Shown: positions 1 through 4,658 of the stretch, in pieces
Numbering within the stretch: the first letter of the stretch is position 1
Layout: each line of letters opens with the position of its first letter
Assembly: GCA_023456105.1 (NCBI GenBank)
Contig: JAEYAO010000078.1
Span: 1-5,270 of the forward strand
Length of the DNA stretch: 5,270 bases
Source of the DNA: Pseudomonadota bacterium
GTDB taxonomy: Bacteria; Pseudomonadota; Alphaproteobacteria; Caulobacterales; Caulobacteraceae
Reading direction: 5' to 3'
Position numbers and translations under genes: made by a program
Notes under the pieces: generated by a model
What the model saw: only the letters and a program-made list of their open reading frames with translations
The model's database searches: none
Told to the model about the DNA's origin: nothing

Positions 1-65
1 TTGGCGACGCGGTCAACGGCCTCGCGCTTGAAAGAATCCGGAAAGTTCCGGCGTTGAACACTCAT
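1..65 (-). CDS. IS3-family transposase OrfA, N-terminal 21 residues (partial)
   Basis: The minus strand starts ATG at 65 and reads MSVQRRNFPDSFKREAVDRVA up to the window edge. The R-R-x-F-x-x-x-F-K-R-E-A-V pattern is the typical beginning of the OrfA helix-turn-helix protein of IS3-family elements, which binds the element's ends and is normally joined to the DDE-bearing OrfB by a programmed -1 frameshift. An AGGAG ribosome binding site lies a few bases before the start. The terminal repeat about 36 bases upstream of the start fits the usual layout. Only the N-terminus is present in the window, so activity of the element cannot be judged. Confidence 0.82.
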   Translation of the reverse strand, partial: MSVQRRNFPDSFKREAVDRVA

Positions 66-100
66 CAGACACTCCTCTCCAGCTCCGAAAAGCTAGCATG

Positions 101-127
101 GGTGTCCACCAAACCGAGGGAGGATCA
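101..127. repeat. Terminal inverted repeat of the IS3-type element
   Basis: The bases GGTGTCCACCAAACC followed by GAGGGAGGATCA match the usual outer end of IS3-family elements (on the other strand TGA...GGTTTGGTGGACACC). The partner repeat lies outside the window, so neither repeat identity nor a 3-4 base target duplication can be tested here. Confidence 0.7.
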
Positions 128-276
128 AAGAGGAGGAAACAGTCGATGCCTGGCTCGCCGAGAACACGACAGCCGGCGTCCGCTACCGTGCCGATGTCGA
201 CGCCGCGCACCCTCACACCGGCTTGCTCAATCTGATCGGCACGGGCGCGTTCCGCCACCCCGCAGCGCTCAACTGA
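128..276 (+). pseudogene. C-terminal remnant of an unknown protein, cut off by the IS3-type element
   Basis: Directly after the IS end a frame stays open for 48 codons from 130 and stops at TGA 274-276. It reads EEETVDAWLAENTTAGVRYR and ends GTGAFRHPAALN. The composition looks like real protein (acid-rich helix, then a G/A/H-rich tail), and there is no start codon with a ribosome binding site inside it. The simplest reading is the 3' end of a gene whose front was displaced by the insertion. I do not recognise the family. A chance open frame is possible because GC-rich DNA often keeps short frames open. Confidence 0.4.
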
Positions 277-348
277 GCCAAACGGCCAGAACATGGAGGA
301 TAGCGTCTGCATACACATCGAACAGATCGCGGCCGGGATACAGCACCG

Positions 349-723
349 CTGCGTGCTCAGCTTCGTCCCAAGCCTGGAGATTGGGACGAGGAGGAGCCCA
401 TCACGCTTGCCGAAGCTGCGGCCGTCTTCTTCCCGAACGGTCCGCTTACAGTTTCATCTCTCCGCACCGAGATCCGAAAAGGGCGGCTGCGAGCGTCCAA
501 GGTGGCGGGTCGGCTGTTTGTCACACCTGCAGCTGTGCGCGCCATGTTCGAGGTGCATGGATGCCTAGGCCTCAGAAGGGACCCCGTCTCTACCTCCGCA
601 AAGAGCGGGTCGATGGCAAGACCGGCCGTAAGCTCGCGCCGATCTACTTCATCCGCGATGGACAAAAGAACCTCAGCACTGGCTGCGGCCCGGATCGCAT
701 TGGAGAAGCTGAAGCGCAGCTGA
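349..723 (+). CDS. Excisionase-like HTH protein preceding the integrase; start unresolved
   Basis: The frame is open from 304 to TGA 721-723 and from about 394 reads EPITLAEAAAVFFPNGPLTV, then SLRTEIRKGRLRASKV, AGRLFVTPAAVRAMFE and a Ser/Arg-rich tail with RDPVSTSAKS ending ALEKLKRS. From memory this matches small DNA-binding proteins that sit just upstream of tyrosine recombinases in alphaproteobacterial mobile elements: a winged MerR-like helix-turn-helix in which the 'GRLRASKVAGRLFVT' part would be the wing. Their likely role is recombination directionality or integrase control. No ATG, GTG or TTG lies in frame before the domain; the first ATG (502) would cut the HTH in half. I place the start at the CTG at 349 only as a marker. 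A mutated start or an upstream frameshift (the ATG at 293 is in another frame) would make it a pseudogene. It overlaps the integrase by 163 bases out of frame. Confidence 0.5.
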   Translation: MRAQLRPKPGDWDEEEPITLAEAAAVFFPNGPLTVSSLRTEIRKGRLRASKVAGRLFVTPAAVRAMFEVHGCLGLRRDPVSTSAKSGSMARPAVSSRRSTSSAMDKRTSALAAARIALEKLKRS

Positions 724-1790
724 CAGCCTATCTGCTGCGAAAGGCGGCTACACAGCCGCCGGTCGAGACGGACGTGGCCCAGTCACCTGCTCAGGTGCTG
801 ATCGCGGATGTCATACAGCTCTATGCGACCGAGAAGGCGCCAACGCAGGCCGATCCAACGTCAACGCGTGTGCGTCTCACCCACCTTCTCGATTGGTGGG
901 GAGAGCGCACGCTTGCAGCCGTGCGGCGCAGTGCCTGCGGCGCCTATGTGGCGCATCGCTGTTCTCAACCGATCCGCAGCTACAAGAATCCTAAAACGGC
1001 AAAGCGGGTGAGTGCGCAGGCGGCGCGGCGTGAGCTCGAAGATCTCGCCGCCGCCATCGGCTACTGGCACCGTGAGCATCCGCTTTCTCGCGTCCCCGTT
1101 GTTACCTTGCCCGATAAGGCGTTGGGGTCTCGTGATGCACTCAGCCGATCGCAGGCTGCCGCGCTGCTGTTGGCTGCTATGGGGTTCAAGCGTGAGGGAG
1201 AGCGGTGGAAACGCGGTGCGCGTTCGACGGCTGCCAACCGGCGGCATCTGCGGCGCTTTGTGCTGCTCGGGCTGTATACGGGAACCCGCCCGGGCGTCCT
1301 GCCGAAGCTGCTGTGGGAGCCGGCCGACGATGCTGGCTGGATCGATGTAGACAAGGGCTGGATCTATCGTCGTGGGCGCGAAGAGCGTGACCACCCGACG
1401 AAACGTCGGCCGATGATCCGCATCCCTGGACGTCTCCTCCCGCATCTTCGTCGGTGGCGCGACATGGACCAGGCGATGAACATAGAGCGTGAAGCTGCAG
1501 GTCTGCTTCCCGTGGAGACAGTGCTGCACCACGGCGGTCGATCAATCGCGGGTCGCATCCGCAAGGGGTACGCGGGGCTGGTTGCTCATGCGGGGCTGAA
1601 CCCTGACATCACGCCGCATTGGCATCGGCACACGGCGGCGACTTGGCTGATGGAGAAGGACGTGCCGCCACATCGAGCGGCCCAGTACTTGGGCATGACC
1701 GTGGCGACGCTGGAGAAGCATTACGGGCACAATCGGCCCGACTACCAAGCTGACGTGGGCGCTGCTATCTCCAAGGGAGGACGAAGTTGA
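561..1790 (+). CDS. Tyrosine recombinase / phage-type integrase, 409 aa
   Basis: Site-specific recombinase that would insert and excise an integrative element through a covalent 3'-phosphotyrosine intermediate. The start ATG 561 has GAGGT at 550-554, six bases before it; the frame is open further upstream to 54, but that part has no protein-like sequence. Residues 1-60 (GPRLYLRKER...IYFIRDG...STGCG) are the arm-binding-type N-terminus common in alphaproteobacterial integrases. About 78-175 is the SAM-like core-binding domain. About 195-400 is the catalytic domain, with Arg243 (TGTRPG), Lys281 (PTKRRP), His353-x-x-Arg356 (PHWHRHTAATWL) and nucleophile Tyr388 (LEKHYGH). The second conserved His/Trp, normally in an LGH motif, is Met379 here (YLGMT). 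Length is normal and nothing is broken, so the enzyme may be active. Its attachment site is not evident; the tRNA-like half at 3455-3490 is one candidate relic. Confidence 0.93.
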   Translation: MPRPQKGPRLYLRKERVDGKTGRKLAPIYFIRDGQKNLSTGCGPDRIGEAEAQLTAYLLRKAATQPPVETDVAQSPAQVLIADVIQLYATEKAPTQADPTSTRVRLTHLLDWWGERTLAAVRRSACGAYVAHRCSQPIRSYKNPKTAKRVSAQAARRELEDLAAAIGYWHREHPLSRVPVVTLPDKALGSRDALSRSQAAALLLAAMGFKREGERWKRGARSTAANRRHLRRFVLLGLYTGTRPGVLPKLLWEPADDAGWIDVDKGWIYRRGREERDHPTKRRPMIRIPGRLLPHLRRWRDMDQAMNIEREAAGLLPVETVLHHGGRSIAGRIRKGYAGLVAHAGLNPDITPHWHRHTAATWLMEKDVPPHRAAQYLGMTVATLEKHYGHNRPDYQADVGAAISKGGRS

Positions 1791-1863
1791 TCGTCTTCCG
1801 TGACGATCGGGATGCCGGTCACAACGACACCGCCGAACTCCAGACGTGCTCCCTATTCGTGGG

Positions 1864-2076
1864 TTAGGCGTGCCGGTTAAACAGCTCGCCAGGCTCCACG
1901 CCGAGCGCTTCAGCCAGCTTCACCAGGAACAGCAGGGACGGGTTCTCCTCGCCTCGTTCCAAGCCGGCAAGATAACGCATCGACATGCCGGCCTCGTGAG
2001 CGAGTGCTTCCTGGCTCAGGCTCTTTGCCTTTCGCAACCGCCTCACGTTGGCGCCGACTCGATCCTCCCATCGCAT
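1864..2076 (-). CDS. Small XRE-family HTH transcriptional regulator, 70 aa
   Basis: The 70-residue protein is little more than a Cro/CI-type five-helix DNA-binding domain: MRWEDRVGANVRRLRKAKSL leads into SQEALAHEAGMSMRYLAGLE (about residues 21-40), where the second and third helices form the HTH, then RGEENPSLLFLVKLAEALGV and a short end ELFNRHA. It would bind DNA as a dimer, probably as a repressor. The start at 2076 has no strong ribosome binding site. The gene is divergent from the secreted-protein gene at 2180, and the 103-base gap carries an inverted repeat at 2120-2140 that could be its operator. Its stop lies 73 bases from the end of the convergent integrase gene, so it may be the control gene of the same element; that link is inference. 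Confidence 0.85.
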   Translation of the reverse strand: MRWEDRVGANVRRLRKAKSLSQEALAHEAGMSMRYLAGLERGEENPSLLFLVKLAEALGVEPGELFNRHA

Positions 2077-2119
2077 GGCTGCATGGGCGCTGAGCGTCGC
2101 ATCTGGCTCTAGGAACTAT

Positions 2120-2140
2120 CTTGCCTAACCTTCTGGCAAG
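2120..2140. promoter_or_regulatory. Inverted repeat, possible operator between divergent genes
   Basis: CTTGCC and GGCAAG form a perfect 6-base inverted repeat around a 9-base spacer, placed between the XRE gene (start 2076) and the divergent secreted-protein gene (start 2180). Position and dyad symmetry suit a site for a dimeric repressor such as the XRE protein. No convincing -35/-10 pair was found close by, so the role is inferred from location only. Confidence 0.35.
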
Positions 2141-2179
2141 GCTTGATGAGCAACATAGTGCCTACCAGAGCGGGAGAAG

Positions 2180-2596
2180 ATGATGATCGCGAGATCGATG
2201 TTGGCGATGAGCGCAGTTGCAGCCGCGGCGGCTACTATGATGGTTGCGGCGAGCGCGACGTCGAGCAACGCGCAATCGCGAGGGACCACGTGCGCGTTTC
2301 GTGATGCTCGACTGGCTCAAGCCTGTCGGACTGATCCTGATATTCAAGCATACCTGAACGACCGCCAGAACGACCCTGTCGAGACCTACATGGACCTTCC
2401 GCCCGTGGTGCGGGGTTGGGAGCCAGGTGAAGAGGAGATGGTGCTTGGCCTGATCCGCGGTAATCAATCGTCGCGACAACGCTCCGATCAGCTCCCCCCA
2501 GTTCCGACCGTCAACAGCGTTATGCGTGGACTAGAGCGGCTTGCATCGGGCGAATACGCGCGGCAGCTTGAGGCGGAGCGTGCCCTTAAGCCCTGA
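2180..2596 (+). CDS. Putative secreted protein of unknown function, 138 aa
   Basis: The N-terminus (MMIARSMLAMSAVAAAAATM, then MVAASATSSNA) is a Sec signal peptide with a positively charged start, a long Ala/Met/Val core and a likely signal peptidase I site after SSNA near residue 31. The mature part is about 107 residues, hydrophilic, with two cysteines near its start (TTCAFRD and AQACRTD) that could form a disulfide, a W-E-P-G-E-E-E-M stretch and a Lys/Arg/Glu-rich end; I see no membrane segment or catalytic motif. I do not recognise the family. GGGAG at 2172-2176 is only three bases before ATG 2180 and six before ATG 2183, so the second ATG is the better start. The stop is followed at once, in the same frame, by the remnant gene at 2597. 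Confidence 0.75.
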   Translation: MMIARSMLAMSAVAAAAATMMVAASATSSNAQSRGTTCAFRDARLAQACRTDPDIQAYLNDRQNDPVETYMDLPPVVRGWEPGEEEMVLGLIRGNQSSRQRSDQLPPVPTVNSVMRGLERLASGEYARQLEAERALKP

Positions 2597-2913
2597 GTGG
2601 ACTGGACGTCCGCTCAGATCCGGGCAACGTCACGTCGGACGGTTCTAAATCGCCTGCGGGAGCCCGGCTCAACGCAGTTTTGGAGCGTCCGCCGTCTCCA
2701 CCACGACAACGGTGCCACGCAGTTCTGCGGCGAGCTGAACACCAAGAATGCTTCGGCGGCTACGCTGGTTACAAGCGGCTCGAAGTCGGAGTGACGATGT
2801 GGGGCGAGGCTACGGCGCGCTTTGCGAGCGAGGGCGGAGCGATGAGGTCCATCTTCCCCATGCATTGGGATCGGACGTGCGGGAGCATGGCGGGATCGCC
2901 AGTCGGCTTCTAG
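2597..2913 (+). pseudogene. Frameshifted remnant of an exported-protein family with a CGE-N-KN-GGY-GYKR motif
   Basis: From 2597 (GTG) one frame reads LREPGSTQFWSVRRL and then FCGELNTKNA, but runs into a different sequence and a stop at 2794. The +1 frame from about 2750 continues FGGYAGYKRLEV and ends HWDRTCGSMAGSPVGF at TAG 2911-2913. Joined, they give CGELNTKNA-FGGYAGYKRL, which I recall from small exported proteobacterial proteins of unknown function: a 'dPeSaqFr' segment, a 'CGEvNaKNsfGGYxGyxrF' core and a late W...C. The break fits loss of one base in AAGAATGC-TTCGGC. There is no ribosome binding site and no signal peptide in front, so the 5' part may also be lost. Only a sequencing error would make this an intact gene. 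Confidence 0.55.
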
Positions 2914-2950
2914 AATCGCGGCCAATCGGCAGATGCTAGGGAGGACATCC

Positions 2951-3379
2951 ATGGCCCGAAGAAGTCCAACACTCGACCGTGAACACGGTGAGTGGATCGA
3001 GGAAATCCTAAACGTCGATCCCAACATCAGCGTCGCCAAGATGGCCGAGACCTGCGGCATCAGCGAGGAAGATGTCGAGTGGATCATGCGCAAGCGAAAA
3101 CTCAACCGTCAGGCCATCGCTGCTGAGAAAGTTAGCAGAAAGGCCGAGGAAGAGAAGATCGCCGCTGCCCAGGAGGAACGCATCGGCAAGCGGATCAAAT
3201 GGCTGTCGATCATGACGGTGGGCGGCGTGGCCGCGTTGGTCTTGGCTTACATCGTCTATGCGGTGTGGAGCGCCAATCAGCCCTTTGACGCCGACGAATA
3301 CTGCCGGCCTCATGAGAACGACCCGGCCGCTTACCTGGAGTGTCAGGCGAGCATCGTAAGGGCGGCGCAGAACCAGTGA
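2951..3379 (+). CDS. One-pass membrane protein with HTH-like N-terminus, 142 aa
   Basis: The start ATG 2951 is chosen because GGGAGG lies at 2939-2944, seven bases upstream; the in-frame ATG at 2933 has no such site. Residues 9-50 contain an HTH-like segment (ISVAKMAETCGISEEDVEWI, about 27-46). Residues 50-80 are charged and helical, probably coiled coil (KVSRKAEEEKIAAAQEER). Residues 84-106 are one hydrophobic span (WLSIMTVGGVAALVLAYIVY). The tail of about 36 residues has two cysteines (DEYCRPHEN, LECQAS), fitting an oxidised periplasmic loop with the N-terminus in the cytoplasm. A TAGAAT hexamer at 2911-2916 resembles a -10 box, but no clear -35 pairs with it. I do not recognise the family. 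A membrane-tethered regulator is one idea; the HTH resemblance is weak and untested. Confidence 0.8.
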   Translation: MARRSPTLDREHGEWIEEILNVDPNISVAKMAETCGISEEDVEWIMRKRKLNRQAIAAEKVSRKAEEEKIAAAQEERIGKRIKWLSIMTVGGVAALVLAYIVYAVWSANQPFDADEYCRPHENDPAAYLECQASIVRAAQNQ

Positions 3380-3391
3380 CAGCAGAAGTGC

Positions 3392-3405
3392 CAGGCGCAT
3401 GCCTG
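3392..3405 (+). terminator. Short hairpin after the membrane-protein gene
   Basis: CAGGC-GCAT-GCCTG is a perfect 5-base hairpin 12 bases after the stop at 3379. No uninterrupted T-run follows (ATGTCGCGTTTCTTT), so it is at best a weak terminator or an RNA 3'-end stabiliser. Confidence 0.25.
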
Positions 3406-3454
3406 ATGTCGCGTTTCTTTCATCCCTCGGCTGGTCTGCCTATCTAACAGGCAA

Positions 3455-3536
3455 CGGCGAGGTGCGGGTTCGATCCCGCTGGCTGCACCACTTCATTGCG
3501 GGGCCATAGTGTAATGGTAGCGCGTGCCGTTGATAA
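3455..3536 (+). tRNA. Permuted tRNA-Ile(GAU)-like element: 3' half upstream of 5' half
   Basis: 3' half: CGGCG 3455-3459 (anticodon stem), AGGT 3460-3463 (variable loop), GCGGG 3464-3468, TTCGAT 3469-3474, CCCGC 3475-3479 (T arm), TGGCTGC 3480-3486 (acceptor), A73 3487, CCA 3488-3490. Nine bases later comes the 5' half: GGGGCCA 3500-3506 (acceptor), TA, D arm GTGT-AATGGTA-GCGC 3509-3523, G26, TGCCG 3525-3529, loop TTGATAA 3530-3536. Across halves the anticodon stem pairs 5 of 5 (one G-U) and the acceptor 6 of 7 (G-G mismatch at position 2, G-U at 3-70). U33, the D-loop GG and A37 are present; anticodon GAU. Against a working tRNA: the T loop has 6 bases, and the D stem has two G-U pairs. Read linearly, neither half finds its missing partner. 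Alternatives are two tandem copies truncated at their outer halves, or a relic of an attachment site. I see no tmRNA D-domain motif or tag frame. Confidence 0.45.
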
Positions 3537-3559
3537 GCGCCTCGACTTCAGTCTGGAGG

Positions 3560-3592
3560 CCTGGAAGCCAGGTCCTGGCGATCGGGCTTTTT
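3560..3592 (+). terminator. Possible terminator after the tRNA-like element
   Basis: CCTGG-AAG-CCAGG (3560-3572), or alternatively GCCAG-GTC-CTGGC (3567-3579), forms a hairpin, and five T occur at 3588-3592. The gap of 8-15 bases between stem and T-run is longer than in a standard intrinsic terminator. It lies where transcripts from the tRNA-like region would meet the convergent gene ending at 3598. Confidence 0.3.
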
Positions 3593-3597
3593 GCGTT

Positions 3598-4044
3598 TCA
3601 GCGCCTCTTCGCCTTCGCAAGGTTCGCTTCAAAGTCCAGCATTTGGAACTTCGTAGCGTCGGCAACTGGCAAGAGAAAGAAGCGTTCTTGGACGTGACTC
3701 ACCGCTGCGCTTTGTTGCGACAAGAAGCCCGACCCTCTTTCCTCCAGCAACGCCACATAGTGCATCAGTTCTCGGACTGCGTCATCGTCTCGGATGTAGT
3801 TGACGACAAAGGAGACAGGGTATTTCCCACGCTGGGCCGACTTAATTAGGGCGTTCGTGAACTCGCCGACACGGTCTCTGTTTGAATACCAAGTCGGTGT
3901 CAGATGAGGCAGCCTCGGATCGTCAGCCATGATGCGGCGCGCATCTTTATCGTCGGCGTAAGCCATGCGCGCTTTGGCCTTTGCCATGCCGGACACAAAA
4001 AACCAGACGCCCACGCCCAACAGCAGCAGCAGAAAGAAGCCCAT
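3598..4044 (-). CDS. Membrane-anchored protein of unknown function, 148 aa
   Basis: Residues 2-18 (GFFLLLLLGVGVWFFVS) form one N-terminal membrane anchor or uncleaved signal with no lipobox. The rest is a soluble, charged domain: Arg/Lys/Asp-rich at 20-45, a PHLTPTWYSNRDRVGEF stretch at 46-62, then mostly helical sequence (FTNALIKSAQRG, ELMHYVALLEERG) and a basic end AKAKRR. The basic region right after the anchor suggests that the soluble part stays in the cytoplasm. No family is recognised. The start at 4044 has a GGGGGA site (4049-4054 on the plus strand), four bases upstream. It is last in a run of minus-strand genes, 64 bases after the XRE gene, and that gap contains a candidate promoter, so it may be expressed on its own as well as with the operon. 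Confidence 0.75.
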   Translation of the reverse strand: MGFFLLLLLGVGVWFFVSGMAKAKARMAYADDKDARRIMADDPRLPHLTPTWYSNRDRVGEFTNALIKSAQRGKYPVSFVVNYIRDDDAVRELMHYVALLEERGSGFLSQQSAAVSHVQERFFLLPVADATKFQMLDFEANLAKAKRR

Positions 4045-4067
4045 ATCGTCCCCCGGTTGAGGCGGAC

Positions 4068-4096
4068 GTAATCGGCGGTTAGCGGCGTTCGGTCAA
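4068..4096 (-). promoter_or_regulatory. Candidate sigma-70-type promoter for the 148-aa membrane protein gene
   Basis: On the minus strand TTGACC (4091-4096, five of six to the -35 consensus) is followed after exactly 17 bases by GATTAC (4068-4073, three of six to the -10 consensus). Transcription would start near 4061, just ahead of the GGGGGA ribosome binding site at 4049-4054. The -10 is poor, so the call rests on spacing and location. Confidence 0.35.
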
Positions 4097-4108
4097 TGCT
4101 GGTCGACT

Positions 4109-4432
4109 TCAGCGGGTGATCGTCCGCGCCAGAGTCAGCATGGCCTGGCGCTGGTCTGGCGTCAGCTTCGCCCAAGCGACCAGCACCGCGCGAGCATCTG
4201 GGTCGCCCGCCTCGAACGTCTCACCCATGAGTTCTGACGCGGTGGTGTCCAACACCGCCGCGATCCGCGCCAGCATTGAGGCGGAGATGCGGTTCTGGCC
4301 GCGTTCGTATTTCTGCACCTGCTGAAACGTCACGCCGATCTGCTGCGCAAGTTCGGCCTGGGTAACCCTTACGGCCAAGCGCCGAGCTTTCACGCGGGTG
4401 CCCAGTTCGACATCGAAATCGTCAGCAGTCAT
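4109..4432 (-). CDS. XRE-family HTH transcriptional regulator, 107 aa
   Basis: A Cro/CI-type domain fills the first 70 residues: VELGTRVKARRLAVRVTQ, then AELAQQIGVTFQQVQKYERG (about 26-45, the helix-turn-helix) and QNRISASMLARIAAVLD. The 'GVTFQQVQKYERGxNRI' signature is typical of a regulator type very common in alphaproteobacteria. The tail (DPDARAVLVAWAKLTPDQRQ, then AMLTLARTITR) is probably helical. I chose ATG 4432 rather than the in-frame TTG at 4468, because the extra residues MTSPAPRGNGRA look unlike the family; a ribosome binding site is weak at both (GGGAACGG before the ATG). It follows the small membrane-protein gene by 55 bases and precedes the anchored-protein gene, so it probably controls this cluster, perhaps including itself. 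Confidence 0.88.
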   Translation of the reverse strand: MTADDFDVELGTRVKARRLAVRVTQAELAQQIGVTFQQVQKYERGQNRISASMLARIAAVLDTTASELMGETFEAGDPDARAVLVAWAKLTPDQRQAMLTLARTITR

Positions 4433-4487
4433 GGCGCGACCGTTCCCGCGCGGCGCCGGCGAGGTCAAGCCGGCCGCCGCAACGGGG

Positions 4488-4658
4488 TCACCTTCGACGA
4501 AGATGCCAAAGCGCGATAGACAGTAAGGCCGCCGTGATCGCGACGTATTCCCACACCTGCTGGCCCCGGAGGGCTTCTAACAGCAGTGCGGCGGTCATGA
4601 TCGTCAGCGCGATCGAACTGATCATCGCGACAGTTCGGGTGGCGGGCCGACGCTGCAT
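4488..4658 (-). CDS. Small two-helix membrane protein, 56 aa, coupled to the lipoprotein gene
   Basis: The start ATG (4656-4658) overlaps the TGA of the preceding lipoprotein gene (4658-4660) as TGATG, the usual sign of translational coupling; the stop is TGA at 4488-4490. The protein begins MQRRPATRTV, has a first hydrophobic span at about residues 10-29 (AMISSIALTIMTAALLLEAL), a short loop RGQQV, a second span at about 34-51 (WEYVAITAALLSIALWH) and ends LRRR. Arginines at both ends predict both termini in the cytoplasm and a helical hairpin in the inner membrane. It is too short to carry a catalytic domain; no family is recognised. Holin-like or toxin-like roles are possible for this size and shape, but the tight link to the lipoprotein suggests a partner role. 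Confidence 0.7.
   Translation of the reverse strand: MQRRPATRTVAMISSIALTIMTAALLLEALRGQQVWEYVAITAALLSIALWHLRRR

Larger units (their letters stand above)
1..127 (-). mobile_element. End of an IS3-family insertion sequence (partial)
   Basis: Read on the minus strand, the stretch starts with a terminal sequence of the IS3 type (TGATCC, then the GGTTTGGTGGACACC core) and about 60 bases later an OrfA start codon. The element continues leftwards beyond the window, so its length, OrfB and other end are not visible. The boundary at about 127 is inferred from the terminal repeat and could be off by one to three bases. It lies directly beside a gene tail without a start (128-276), which suggests it interrupted that gene. 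The element type is recalled from the family's typical ends and OrfA start, not from a search. Confidence 0.8.

Noticed and set aside
54..560. Integrase frame starting at 54, giving 578 residues
   Set aside because: The first 169 residues cross the IS end, the gene remnant and the HTH frame, have no protein-like character, and the ATG at 561 has a proper ribosome binding site and the family's usual N-terminus.
293..568. Separate 91-aa plus-strand gene
   Set aside because: Its second half is an Arg/Ser/Pro/Cys-rich shadow of the HTH frame. Only the first 25 or so codons could matter, as a frameshifted start of that gene.
1791..1863. Minus-strand peptide-like run (about LEFGGVVVTGIPIVTEDD) after the integrase
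   Set aside because: It reads like protein but has a stop just upstream and no start codon; too short to support as a gene remnant.
2614..3105. 163-aa minus-strand frame opposite the broken gene and the membrane protein gene
   Set aside because: Low-complexity Arg/Ser/Leu content typical of antisense frames in GC-rich DNA, and no ribosome binding site.
3411..3490. Complete linear tRNA with anticodon CUA (amber suppressor) ending at CCA 3490
   Set aside because: The anticodon-arm-like hairpin is real, but there is no D arm and no 5' acceptor strand pairing with TGGCTGC, and the variable region would be 10 unpaired bases.
1523..3491. Shared 10-base word GCTGCACCAC inside the integrase and at the tRNA 3' half, as att repeats
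   Set aside because: Too short; in the integrase it is simply coding sequence, and the flanks do not match.
3400..3600. Permuted two-piece tmRNA gene, as found in alphaproteobacteria
   Set aside because: The order, A73-CCA and G-U at 3-70 fit, but the tmRNA D-domain motif (GGATTCGACGG type) and any tag-peptide frame are missing, and the D arm is a normal tRNA D arm.
3437..3600. Circularly permuted group I intron around the tRNA halves
   Set aside because: None of the three joins allowed by the shared AA leaves a G as the last intron base, and no P7/R-type GACTA core element is visible in the flanks.
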